A stretch of DNA of 64,000 bases from Cyathus striatus (lineage: Eukaryota > Basidiomycota > Agaricomycetes > Agaricales > Nidulariaceae). Position 1 is the first letter of the stretch. Each line of letters begins with the position of its first letter. Positions 46,608-56,965 of this stretch are shown in pieces. The stretch is from positions 744,001 to 808,000 of the forward strand of contig JAOVFP010000013.1 of the NCBI GenBank assembly GCA_025738555.1, in the 5' to 3' direction. The translations under genes and the position numbers were made by a program. Below the pieces are notes generated by a model. The model was given only the letters and a program-made list of their open reading frames with translations, ran no database searches and was not told where the DNA came from.

Positions 46608-48750
46608 TACAGTGTTTGAGCACTCATCTGTACACCAAAAATAGATGGCTCATTTTATATGCATTTTCCACCATTCCCTCACACTTTTTTGACTTTAATA
46701 GATATATAAAGATGTAAACTATATTCTGTGCAAGTATAGGGCCTCTACATTGTGAGGAAAAAAATAGAGAACCATTTCTTTGAAAATGCGCTGAAATGAA
46801 CTGTATCACTCATCTGTACAGGGTGTGGGAACCCAAGAGTCGGCTGTAGCCAATCAATGATCAATCGTCTTCATTGTCATCCGACGATGATGACAGGTCA
46901 TCCAAGCCCTCAAATGCCTCCCCTTCAGAATCATCTACCAATGTGGTGTTCACCTGACCAACTTTCTGCCACTTTGGCTTAGGAATGGCTGGTTCTTCCG
47001 CAAATTCTGGATCTTTTACCTTTGGACGTGGGTTCTCGGCCTCCCAACCCTTCACTTTCAGTCCCTTTGCCTTTGCCTCTGCTTTCCTCTTCTCCCACTC
47101 TGTGACTGCCTCTTTCCATTTCTCTTTTAAAACATTGTTTCGCTTTTTCCACTCTGCCTCCAGTTTGGTCCACTCCTCCACTGCCTTAGTGTGAGCTGCC
47201 ATGCTTTTCTTCATGTCTTTCTGAGCTTGTTTCTTAGCAGCAGTCTTATTCTCCTTGATTTTGACCTCATGAATAAATGCTGAGCCTGTTAGTAGTGGAG
47301 CTGCTCCTTCAGATAGTCATCCTCCATCTTCTTGGTCCTGTTTCTTTTCCTTTAACTTCAACTGATGATGAAGGCACTTGCAATAGATGTTTGTAATGGC
47401 TAGTTGTCCTTGCTGTTGCAAGGCTGTTCCCTTGTAGTAGTCCCACTGTGCCTCAGCAATGGCTACCTTCTCTTCAAGCTGCCGCTCTGGCTCTGACTGC
47501 CCTGCAATTGCATTCTGCTGGATATGAGCAGATCTTGGTTTGATAGGTGAGATCTCAGTTGGAGGAAAGGCTGGTGGGACAATGGATGAATCGAGGGGCT
47601 CAGTGGAAAAGATTCGATGGGTTCCACTGTGAGACTGCAGGTGGTTCATTGCGACACGAAGAGGGAAGCTCAGTATGTTTGCCTTTTCAGTTTCTACATG
47701 ATTCTGGTTCTGATTTGGAAGAACAGTGTTGATGAGGAGGTCTGTAATAATTTTCACTGGCGTCAGTGGGGCAACAGGTGTGTAGGTCTTTGTTGCAGTC
47801 TCATGACTTGGGGCCATCATTTTCGGAGTCACCACATCATGATCAAATGGGATGATACCAACTTTCCGAAATGCAGTTTTGATAAGCTCAGGTGTCAGAA
47901 CTTTAAGGTGAGCCTCTCCATATATCTTCAAGAAGTTTTCCTTAGTGATTCCTTCACCAGTCTCAAGAAAATATTTGTCATGAAGTTGAGCATATTCTTG
48001 TTTGAGAGGTGCAAAAATAATGACATCTAGGCTTTGGTACACATGTGCTGCATGACTTGGATATCTGGCAGCTGTGATTTTGTTGTTCCTGCAATGAACT
48101 AGCAGATCAGATGTGATATGAGAATTATGGCCATCAAGATAGAGTGCACACTGGTGCCCATTAGCCTTGGCTTGTGTGAGGGAGTCAAACTGTTTTGCAT
48201 ACTCAAAGCTGATTATTTGGTTTGTCCATCCTTTCTTCGAGTAGCCAAGCCTGTTACTAATTTAGTTCAGAGAGCATGACGGTTTGACTTATATTACTCA
48301 CATTGCTTTTGCTGGGTTATCCTGTGCCCACCATACTTGATATGCTTTCCCCTTGAAGATTATGGCAGGGGGTAGCACTGTTCCATCAGTGCATATTCCT
48401 GCCAGCATGGTAATTGTTTTCCTTGATCCTTTTCATTGCTGATATTGCATTTTTTTCCCCTTAGCTCCAATCACTTGTTTGTACCCTTCATCTCTGTTTG
48501 GCATAAAACCAATCTCATCCATCACAAAGGTACACTCTGGTGCTATTGGTGCCCCATTATCTCCTTGCAATTGAATGTCCTCGACCATATCAAAGTAGAT
48601 TTTATTTGCATGTGGATTGACAGCTTGGTGTCACTGACTATTGAGTGGTTTTGCAATTTATGTATGAAGCTTGCTGTGATGTTGCTCCATGAATCTAGCT
48701 GTCCATTGCTTGCCAACTCCTCCTTCTGGAAAACAATTGCCAAGCTTTGC

Positions 48751-49655
48751 AAGCTCTTTATGCTCCCCCCCCCCTTTCACATGAATTTCAGTGAGAACAC
48801 TGCTAATAATTTCATGTGAATTTTGCATGAATTTCACAGGAACTTCACTAAGTGACATGAATTTCATGTGAAGATGAAGTGAAAATTCACATGAATTTTT
48901 CACCTGGCATTCATGTCACTCAGTGAAGTTCATGTGAAATTCATGTGATACTCATGTGAAGCTTATACAAGAGTAGAGTGTAATACTGCATGCTGAGTGT
49001 GACACCTAGGGCTGAATGTGACACCGAGGGCTAAGTGTGACACCCAGGGCTGAGTGTGACACTGAGAGCTGAGTGTGACACCTAGGGCTGAGTGTGACAC
49101 CCAGAGCTCAGTGTGACACTCAGAGCTCAGTGTGACACCTAGGGCTGAGTGCAGTCATCAAACTTGTCACACATGTGTGAAAGTGTGACATATTGGAAAA
49201 TGTTGGAAAAAGCGTGACATGCGTGGGAAAAATGTGACATATTTGGAAAAGTGTCACATACCATAATCATTACATTTGCCACACTTTTTCCGACATATCA
49301 CATTTTCCCACGCTTGTCACGCTTTTTTCCCCAACATTTTCCAACATGTCACATTTTTTCCCACGCATGTCACACATGTCACGCTTTTTCCAACATTTTC
49401 CAATATGTCACACTTTCACACATGTGTGACAAGTTTGATAACTGCACTCAGCCCTAGGTGTCACACTCAGTAGTGTAATGACCTCCAATTTTTAATGTGA
49501 ATTTCACTATATTTTCACCTAAATTTCACCTAAAATACATGAAAGTTCATGAACCTATGCTTTTTGAAAATATTTAAAATCACATGAAGTTCACATAATT
49601 TCATGTGAATTTCATGTGAATTCATGGTGAAAGGGGGGGGGAGTGTAAAGTACTG
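48751..49655. mobile_element. 905-bp MITE (TTTACACTC family) inside the pogo transposase gene
   Basis: Left AAGCTCTTTATGCTCCCCC, right GGGGGAGTGTAAAGTACTG; AGCTTTGC flanks both sides (48743-48750 and 49656-49663). Removing the MITE and one AGCTTTGC joins the reading frames of the transposase (AVLKAKL to GNCFPEGG). Contains gaattcacatgaa-type short motifs at both edges and copies of a 19-bp unit (gagtgtgacacctagggct) related to the satellite at 42.5-44.3 kb. Confidence 0.9.
49130..49467. repeat. Long hairpin: 86-bp inverted repeats
   Basis: Arms at about 49130-49215 and 49382-49467 are nearly perfect inverted copies (gtgtgacacctagggctgag..atcaaacttgtcacac..). The loop also has inverted gcgtgac/cccacgc motifs. 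A transcript would fold into a long double-stranded stem. Confidence 0.8.
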
Positions 49656-50519
49656 AGCTTTGCTTTCAGAACTGCATTAGCATGGTCTTTAAGACAACCA
49701 TGAGAAAGCAGCCAGCCCCATTCTCCCATCTCAACTGCAAATTTCACCAGAACATCCTCTTTGGCTGTTGTAAACCATCCTTTAGCAGCATTGGACCAGG
49801 CCTTTGTTTGCCCTCCTTTTGCAAAGATGCATAGTGTATTATGGTTTAGATGAACCATAACTCCTGTTTTCTTTGCATATTCTTCCTGTACCTCTGAGCA
49901 CACTTGTCGAAGGCCTAGCTGCTTTATGCCATCAGCTTTTGCAAGCTCCTGTTGGTAATGTAAAACAGCTTTTGCCATTAACATATCATATTCCTCCCGT
50001 GCAAACCGTGTTTTCATTCTTTCTGAGAGAGCTTTGTGAGGTATTGGGTCTGTTTCTGCCACTGTCGGAGTAGTTGTGAGGTAGCAAGAAGTGAAAAAAT
50101 GTGGGTGGTGACAGCCAACACCTGGCCATTGGTGAAACCCCAGTATCCTCAGGATCAATGAGCTTTAATATCACTCATTCTCCAGCTCCTCCACTTATTG
50201 ACACTCAAAAATGGCTCTGAGTTGTTCAAGAGTATCCTACTGTGTCATGGACACTGCTGTGACTGTATTTGTTTTGTTTAGCAATGTGCAGGAGGTCATT
50301 TCGATGTTGCAAAATTTTGTAGTGATATCAAATTGGGGGATATTTCAATGTTCACAGCTCACATACTCATTATATTTGCATTAAAAAAAAACAGAGAGTG
50401 TAATTACAGTGTTCTACACTGTTTAGAATACAAGTTTTGTGTGTGGAAGGTGTGTGTGTCGAGATGTGGTGAAGTGTACAGATGAGAGGGGCTGTACAGA
50501 TGAGTGCTCAAACACTGTA

Positions 50520-50930
50520 TGCGTAGTGTGGGAGAATCGTGACAGATGTGACGTGACATGCGTGAAATTGTGACAGATGTAACATGTGGGTAATGTGTGA
50601 TCAATGTGATATGCAGGAATATGTGTGACAGATGTGACAGGTGGGAAGAGTGTGACAAATGCGAAGCACAGGAATATAGGTGATGAACATGATGCGTGTG
50701 AAGTACGTGACACATCCAATGTGCAGGAACAACATGAGGTGCGGGAATATATGTGACGAACGTGACGTGCGTGAAGTATGTGACAAATGCGAAGCGCGGG
50801 AAGAATGTGACAAATGTGACGCTCGGACAATGTGTGACAGGGAAATGTGTGAAGCACAGGAAATATGTGGTGCGTGGGAAATATGTGACATATGTGATGC
50901 GAGGAACAACGTGACACATTGATACAATAG
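50520..50930. repeat. Degenerate GTGACAAA-type tandem repeat (right of pogo element)
   Basis: Continuation of 46320-46607 (gtgacagatgtgacgtgac, gtgacaaatgcgaagc). Cysteine/histidine-rich ORFs across it are by-products of the repeat. Confidence 0.7.
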
Positions 50931-50939
50931 CAATATCCA

Positions 50940-51410
50940 ATTAGTACTAATCAATCATTTACTACATCCATACAATTGTAATATTCAAAATCAATCAATC
51001 AATGATTGTTTATGATCACTTAATACATTCATACAATACTAATATTCAGTCAGAACAAATCAAGAATAAATTAATGATTGTTTATGATCACATAAATCAC
51101 AAACACAATAGTAATATTCAACTAGAATAAATTAATGATTGTTTATAATCACCTAAAAGATGCATACAAATGTAGTATTCATTGAGCAACAATCAATGAT
51201 TGTTTATGATCACCTAAACCATTCATATAGTATTAGTATTCAATTAGAACAAATAAATGATTGTTTATGATCCCCTAAAACATTAATACAATAGTAGTAT
51301 TCAATCAGAACAAATAAATGATTTTTTATGATCATCTAAAAGATCCTACAATAGTATTAAATTATAATGAATCAATGATTGTTTATGATCACTACCCATA
51401 CAAAATAGGC
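50940..51410. repeat. Subterminal repeats of the 15-kb element (right side)
   Basis: About seven copies of aatgattgtttatgatcac (near 51002, 51073, 51127, 51199, 51255, 51316, 51376), inverted relative to the left-side set. Probable transposase-binding sites, by analogy with hAT elements. Confidence 0.8.
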
Positions 51411-51497
51411 ACTCAAAAATTGCTAGGCTTAATTGATTGAGGCAATCAATTAAGCCTAACAACTTTTGAAAACTTTAGCTGACACTTATGTTCCCAA

Positions 51498-51968
51498 CAC
51501 AATGCTCCTCCTGAATTGTACACTCTCCCTTTTATTCTTCACCCCCGACACTTCCCCCACCTACACCTGTACTAGATCAGCTTACTCTCACAGAGCATAT
51601 ACAGTCTCTTTGGATACTATTGACATTTTCCTTCATGCTAGGAAAAGTAGCAGTACCAACTCAGGTCCCACCACTTTTCTTCATGAAAATGAGATCCTCT
51701 CCCCCATACAGGATCAGGCAGCATTTTTCTAGTTTGCATTTTAATTGACCACATCCTCGATATGACCCTGATGTTTGACCAGACACTCAAGTATCGGGGC
51801 TGGCAGAGAGGTTCTGTTTGATGCGGAAGGGCCAAGGTCACTCACATCTGTGTCGGCAGCAGCCCCTCCAACTTAGGTCATCGAAGAAACTTCATGTAGA
51901 CAAGATGTACCAGCACATATATAGCCTTCAGCCTTCTTCCTCAAACTCAGGCTCATGGTCATTCAATG
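51498..51968. other. Duplicated spacer, block B, continued
   Basis: Matches 9734-10199 in block A. No gene supported. Confidence 0.5.
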
Positions 51969-53732
51969 CAAGGGGGTGTCTTCCAAGCAAATCATGAAAG
52001 TGACCCATCCTGGGTTGTTGTGGGAAGTGGCTGTGGTTTGATACAGATACACATGTAAATGAAAACAATGTACCCAATTTTAATTTCGTTATATCTCAAT
52101 TTTGAGATACCAGTACCGGGCATGTTGAGTGAGGAAACAGCGGGGAGGGGCTGAGTTCCCGTGCTGCCTCCCATAAATCACTAAGGGAATAAATAAATAT
52201 ACCTATTAAAAAACACAACTCCGCGTTAAGTACTGGTTTAAAACCCTTTAAACAAATAGATACATAAAACTTTTACCTTTCTAAAAATGACATTGTGTTC
52301 TGTACATGAGTACCAAGGGCCCAGAACTAAGACAACATGACTATGGACAAGTCAGCACGAGATACAAAGGGTGGAAATAGATAGAACACAGACTTACTAA
52401 AATCCCTGAGACCCTGAAACCCTGAGACGATGAGACAAGCGAGACAGAGAGAGAGAGAGCATGAGAAAGGGGGAAGGGAAGCAAGAATGGAAAGAGAATG
52501 AGTACCCTAACAGTCAGGAGTTCACATGGAAGCAGAAACCCGACCTGAGAGGCTGACATAAATGAAATTGATATGAACAGATGATGCTGCTGCATCAGCT
52601 GATTACCCGATTAGGAAGGTAACCGATAGAACACTCAAATGAGTGCACATCACAGAAAGGGAGCATGTTGGGTTATGTGCATGATTGGTTGACTGCCGCC
52701 TGAGCGCTGATGATGCATTACCTTACACATGGGCCAGGGAAATACTGGATCTCAAATAGAATTTTATTACTATGCAATTTGTAAGTAAATAGATAAGAAT
52801 ACATATATAGTAGGGGAAAAGGGAAGAGATAAGCCAGGAACTGCCAGGCATTCTTCCCCCCACAGACAGGGCAGTATACAGATGAGAATCAGAATAGTTA
52901 CGAGATGTTTAGACACAGAGAACTACGTACCGAGTTAACTGAATTGAAATCTGAATACTTTGACACTGAATACCTTGATGTGTTCTAAGAATAATATGAA
53001 GTTAAACTGATCTAAAAATAACTTGTCCTATTTTTGAAATTGAAGTCATTGCGCCCCTCAAACTTACTGAACTTACACCTTGGGATATTAAGCTTTTGAA
53101 TATATTTGGAATTGTTATTCTAAGTACATAAAGAATTACTTAAAACTCATTGCATGATTCAACAGGTTCCACTCAGAAGCTTATTGTAACCGGTAGCCGG
53201 AAGCAACTTCATATGGCTCTGCACACATCAATGCCAGTCGCCATATCAAGTCTTGTAACTTCATATACACTAGTATGCAGTATTGCAATCTGTTAAGTTT
53301 TGAGGGCAAGGAAATTCAAGACTCCTCTTTTTTAGATGATTAATTTTTGCTGCTCATATTAGAATTTAAATGTAGCAATTTAGAATGTCTTTTGATGTAG
53401 AGAACCATATGTTTAGGTCATTTTCCTACAGATTTTTATTATTTGTACAACTTATACAGTTATAAATGCTTTACAGTTACAAAAGGGTCAAATCATAGGT
53501 TACTGTAAACTAGTAAAACTATTTGATGCAAGTTATTTTGGTTGGGGTTGAAATAGCAGGAGAGACAATCAATTTTTGTCAAAGGCTCTTTTGTTATGAG
53601 GGGTTACCAATTACCAGTTAGCACTCAAATTATTGTTATGTCCGTGACACAGGTGTTGCAACTACAGCTCCATCTGGCCTGTTTGCTTTATGTGCTGTTT
53701 AACTAAGTTTAAAGGTTAGGTGTGAGCAGCTG

Positions 53733-55162
53733 CAGTACTTTACACTCCCCCCCCCCTTCACCATGAATTCACATGAATTTCACATGAAAGGCAGAAATTC
53801 ACATGAACTTCACATGAATATCACCAATTTAGAGTATATTTCTCATGAAATTCATATGAAATTACATGAACTTCATGTGATTTTAAATATTTTCTAAAAA
53901 GCATAGGTTCATGAACTTTCATGTATTTTAGGTGAAATTAAAGTGAAAATATAGTGAAATTCACATGAGAAGTTGAGTGAAATTCATTCAAAAATATGGA
54001 GAAAATGAATTTATTTATTGATCATGTGACTAATTTACATATTACAAAGCAACAATAATATTACATAATATCCCCCAACTTCCTGCCCTTGCACTCGATG
54101 TCCCATCCCCTGCTTTCCCACGCCTCCCGCTCCTCCGCTCGCTATCCCGCCCCTCTGCTCAATGCACACCTCATCCTACTCGCTATCCCCGCCCCTCCAC
54201 TCGCTGTGCACCCCTTCCTACTCGCTATCCCCACCCTTCTGCTTGCTGTGCGCCCCATCCTGCTCGTTATCCCGCCCTTCTGCTCACTATCCCACCCCCC
54301 GCTCGCTATTCCGCTCCCTGTGCTCGTTGTGCGCTCTAACGCGCTCACTATCCCGCCCCTCCCACCCTGCCATCCTGCCCCTCGCGCTCGCTGTGTGCCT
54401 CCCGCTTTCCCACGCTCTTGTTGTTACTGTATTGGTTCTTGATGGAGAAAGAGGAGGAGGGAAGGAGTGAAATAGGGGAGGAATGAGGGTGGAAGGATAA
54501 AAGAGTGGAAGGGAGGAAGGAGAGGGGGGGGAGAGGGAGGGGAGAAGGGAGTGAATGATAGTGATGTGGCAAGAAGCAAGAATCAACAATGGTGCGACGT
54601 GTTTTGGTCATGTGATATGTCAATCATGTGACAAAGTATTAGAAAGCGGAGGGTTGATGGGGGTATATAGTGTGGGAAATAACTTTTCTATACAAGTTCT
54701 TATGGTGTAGTGGTTAATTGCTAAATTGTGGGAAAAACTATTAGTCATCACTCAGAGGCTGTTGGTTCAATTCTGACTGGAGTTATTATTTACTATGTAC
54801 ATTTATTTTTATTACTAGTAAGCAACACCATGAAATACAATTGAAGCTCATTACTATTGTATAAGCTCCATGTGTATTTCTGGTGAAATTTACGTGAACT
54901 TCACCAAGTGACATGAAAATTTGGTGAAAAATTTCATGTGAAGATCAAGTGAATTATTCACCTGAATTCACATGAATTGGTGAAGTTCATGTGAAATTCA
55001 TGTGAAATTCAGGTGAAATTATTAGCAGTGTTCTCACTGAAATTCAGCAAAAATAATGTGAAAAAGTTCACCTAAATTTCACATGAACTTCACATGAACT
55101 TCACCAATTCATGTGAATTTCATGTGAAATTCACGTGTAAGGGGGGGGAGTGTAAAGAGCTC
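53733..55162. mobile_element. 1.43-kb element, TTTACACTC family
   Basis: Left CAGTACTTTACACTCCCCC, right GGGGGAGTGTAAAGAGCTC; AGCAGCTG on both sides (53725-53732, 55163-55170). Edges contain many aattcacatgaa/ttcatgtgaa motifs, as in 48751-49655. The interior includes a C-rich irregular repeat (ctcgctatcccgcccct, about 54080-54370) and a degenerate tRNA-like sequence. Confidence 0.9.
54699..54784 (+). ncRNA. Degenerate tRNA-like sequence (possible SINE or tRNA relic)
   Basis: TGGTGTAGTGGTTAAT resembles an RNA polymerase III A box and GGTTCAATTC a B box, about 50 bp apart; GTTGG and CTGAC can pair as a T stem. The acceptor ends do not pair, so it is not a functional tRNA gene. Confidence 0.4.
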
Positions 55163-55706
55163 AGCAGCTGGCCATGTACATTGCATGTGTGTAATTCACT
55201 GAGTTGATAACTTTTAGAATTCTGAAGTCTTGTAGACTCCATACCTTTTACATGTGCACTACTATAGTACTAAAAAGAGATAGAGAAACAGACAGGCATT
55301 TAGGATAAAGCTACCCTTTATGAAAAGATCAAAATGGACTAAGGAACAGTGCTTCAGCCTTCATTAGACACTGTTTCCATAAAAATTATTTGGAGACTCA
55401 CACTTAATTGAAGAGCGAAATATTGACAAGCATATTAAAGTCTTCCTAGAAGAAACAAGCAGAAGAAAAGAATAGATATATTATATAGTTTTATGAAACT
55501 TAGTATGGATAAGATTTTGCGCAGCTAGATTGAGTGTATAATATCAGGAAAGCAACTTGGAAGTATTGGTAGCTGCAATAACTGGACAATGTGCATGTGT
55601 CCAGTCGTGTTGAGTCACATGATATAGGCACCATAGCCACTTCCCACGACAACCCAGGATGGGTCACTTTTGTGATTTGCTCAGAAGACAGCCCCTTGAT
55701 TCAATG

Positions 55707-56899
55707 CACTTTAATCTTGATCACAGCCAATGTCACCTTCTCCCTCAAATGGCAGACATCACTCCTAGCCACACACTCCTACCCCTCATGAACCAGGGGT
55801 TTCACATGTGGACATAGGCACTTCACTGCTGGTGACCTACATGCTTCCCCCCTCAAATTCACCTGTGGCAGGGCAAAATGCATACTGGGAAGTACATCCC
55901 AACTGTCGCCTACAGCATGCCTTGTGCTTCTGAGTCTATTGTATGGGGTTTAGATGCCCCTTCTGAATGTATACTCTCCTCTTCCACCGAATTCTCTGCT
56001 TCTCTTTCCCGGGTTACAGATAGTCCCTTTGGACCTGAAGGAGTCGCAGATGCGACTGTCATAGCAGGATAACCTGCCTGCGAAGTGCACCTGAGTGCAT
56101 TCGAAGATGATGCTTCCTGTTCAGGTTATGTAGTTGGGTATCAGCCTATCAGGTGTGTGTCGTTCTGCTATTTTTTTCGTAATTCTCTTTGCTGAATGCT
56201 TGTACATAGGCATATACCTTCAACTCTCATAGTTAACCTACCCTCAGCCTCGCTTTAACATGACTTTTCAATGACCCCCAAAACTCCTTGCCAACATCGC
56301 TGCAGGTATAGATTCTCAGTCTTTGGCATCACCCCTCATTCCTTTGCAGGTACTCTGTACATTATGCTGATTGTCACAGGCCTTGTTTCTGTAAACAGGT
56401 CCACTTCTGAGTCGAGAAGCACTGCTGAAGGTACAAACTCAAGCACACTTGTATCACCGGACTTAGTGCTCATGCAAGTGATGCTGCATGTGCCGACAAT
56501 AAGTAGTGTACCTGTGCCTGAGGTTGATAATGATGAGAATGCTGAGGAGGATATGAGGTGGAAGGGAAGAGGGGAAGAAGGTAGTCTGTAGTCTGTAGAT
56601 ATGCTGTGACGAATTTGAATGGAATGATTAAGACTTGGAAATGTACTGGTATAATATCAATGAAGCTCCTCGCTGCCATGATGTGTAGCAACATGTGTCT
56701 CTCTCTTCAAGTAATGATTTTGTAAATAATGGCTTGGCCCATGCCAATACCTATCCATACTTATTTTAAGATTGTTTTGAATTCATCAAACTGTAATAAT
56801 AACATTCACCCTTTCACACAATGAGTAGATTATCATGGCAACATCAATGATGTTAAAATAGTCCTAGGACATATGGTCATGGGAATGATGTTCTTAATG
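55707..56899. other. Duplicated region upstream of NACHT pseudogene B
   Basis: Matches 10200-11727 in block A, lacking about 10740-11170 of A in part. No confident gene. Confidence 0.4.
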
Positions 56900-56907
56900 T
56901 ATATAAG
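56900..56907 (+). promoter_or_regulatory. TATA box of NACHT pseudogene B
   Basis: TATATAAG, 59 bp before the ATG at 56966; kept from the ancestral promoter. Confidence 0.5.
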
Positions 56908-56965
56908 TTTGGGTTGCACCACACAGGCATCCTTATAACTATCAGCACTCAACTGTCTAGTCAAC

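Larger units (their letters stand above)
46863..50158 (-). pseudogene. pogo-like DDE transposase, split by a MITE
   Basis: The minus-strand product starts near 50158; HTH-type region KQLGLRQVCSEVQEEY and LNHNTLCIFAKGG, then AVLKAKL, where the MITE interrupts. Beyond it: NCFPEGGVGKQWTARFMEQH, the first catalytic aspartate in FVMDEIGFMPN, LYLDGHNSH with the second, and VYQSLDVIIFAPLKQEY with the third acidic residue; then IKTAFRKVGIIPFDHDVV and a long basic/acidic coiled-coil-like tail ending DDNEDD at about 46863. Stops: within the part after the MITE (near 48645-48665), at about 48435, and EDGG-stop-LSEG (about 47317), the last plausibly CGA to TGA. Inactive. Confidence 0.8.
46610..50517. mobile_element. 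pogo-like Tc1/mariner transposon, TA target duplication
   Basis: Termini CAGTGTTTGAGCACTCATCT and AGATGAGTGCTCAAACACTG are perfect inverted repeats (about 25 bp with GTACA), flanked by TA on both sides (46608-46609 and 50518-50519). Carries a pogo/DDE transposase gene on the minus strand, into which a 905-bp MITE has inserted. About 3.0 kb without the MITE. Confidence 0.9.
36370..51489. mobile_element. 15.1-kb nested transposon with ~115-bp inverted termini and 8-bp target duplication
   Basis: The two ends (36370-36490 and 51375-51489) are inverted repeats about 115 bp long, starting near GTGTCAGCTAAAATTTTC and containing a palindrome (AGGCTTAATTGATTGCCT with its complement). ATTCCCAA (36362-36369) and GTTCCCAA (51490-51497) flank it; block A at 9726-9733 has a single ATTCCCAA, the empty site. 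Subterminal gatcataaacaatcatt motifs repeat inward from both ends. An 8-bp duplication suggests a hAT-type element. No transposase of its own is identified once the nested hAT, pogo, MITE and LTR insertions are set aside, so the core (about 3.5 kb) is probably non-autonomous. Confidence 0.85.
51969..55698. mobile_element. 3.73-kb non-autonomous element with ~60-bp inverted termini
   Basis: Left CAAGGGGGTGTCTTCCAAGC continuing through gtgacccatcctgggttgtt to about 52035; the right end is its inverted copy (55630-55698, ending GACAGCCCCTTG). ATTCAATG flanks both sides (51961-51968 and 55699-55706); block A at about 10192-10199 has a single ATTCAATG, the empty site. No transposase; the interior is AT-rich and contains the 1.43-kb MITE below. 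An 8-bp duplication and CA-GGGG ends suggest hAT. Confidence 0.85.

Noticed and set aside
46320..46627. Cys/His-rich ORFs as zinc-finger proteins
   Set aside because: They come from translation of the gtgacaaa-type tandem repeat in several frames on both strands.
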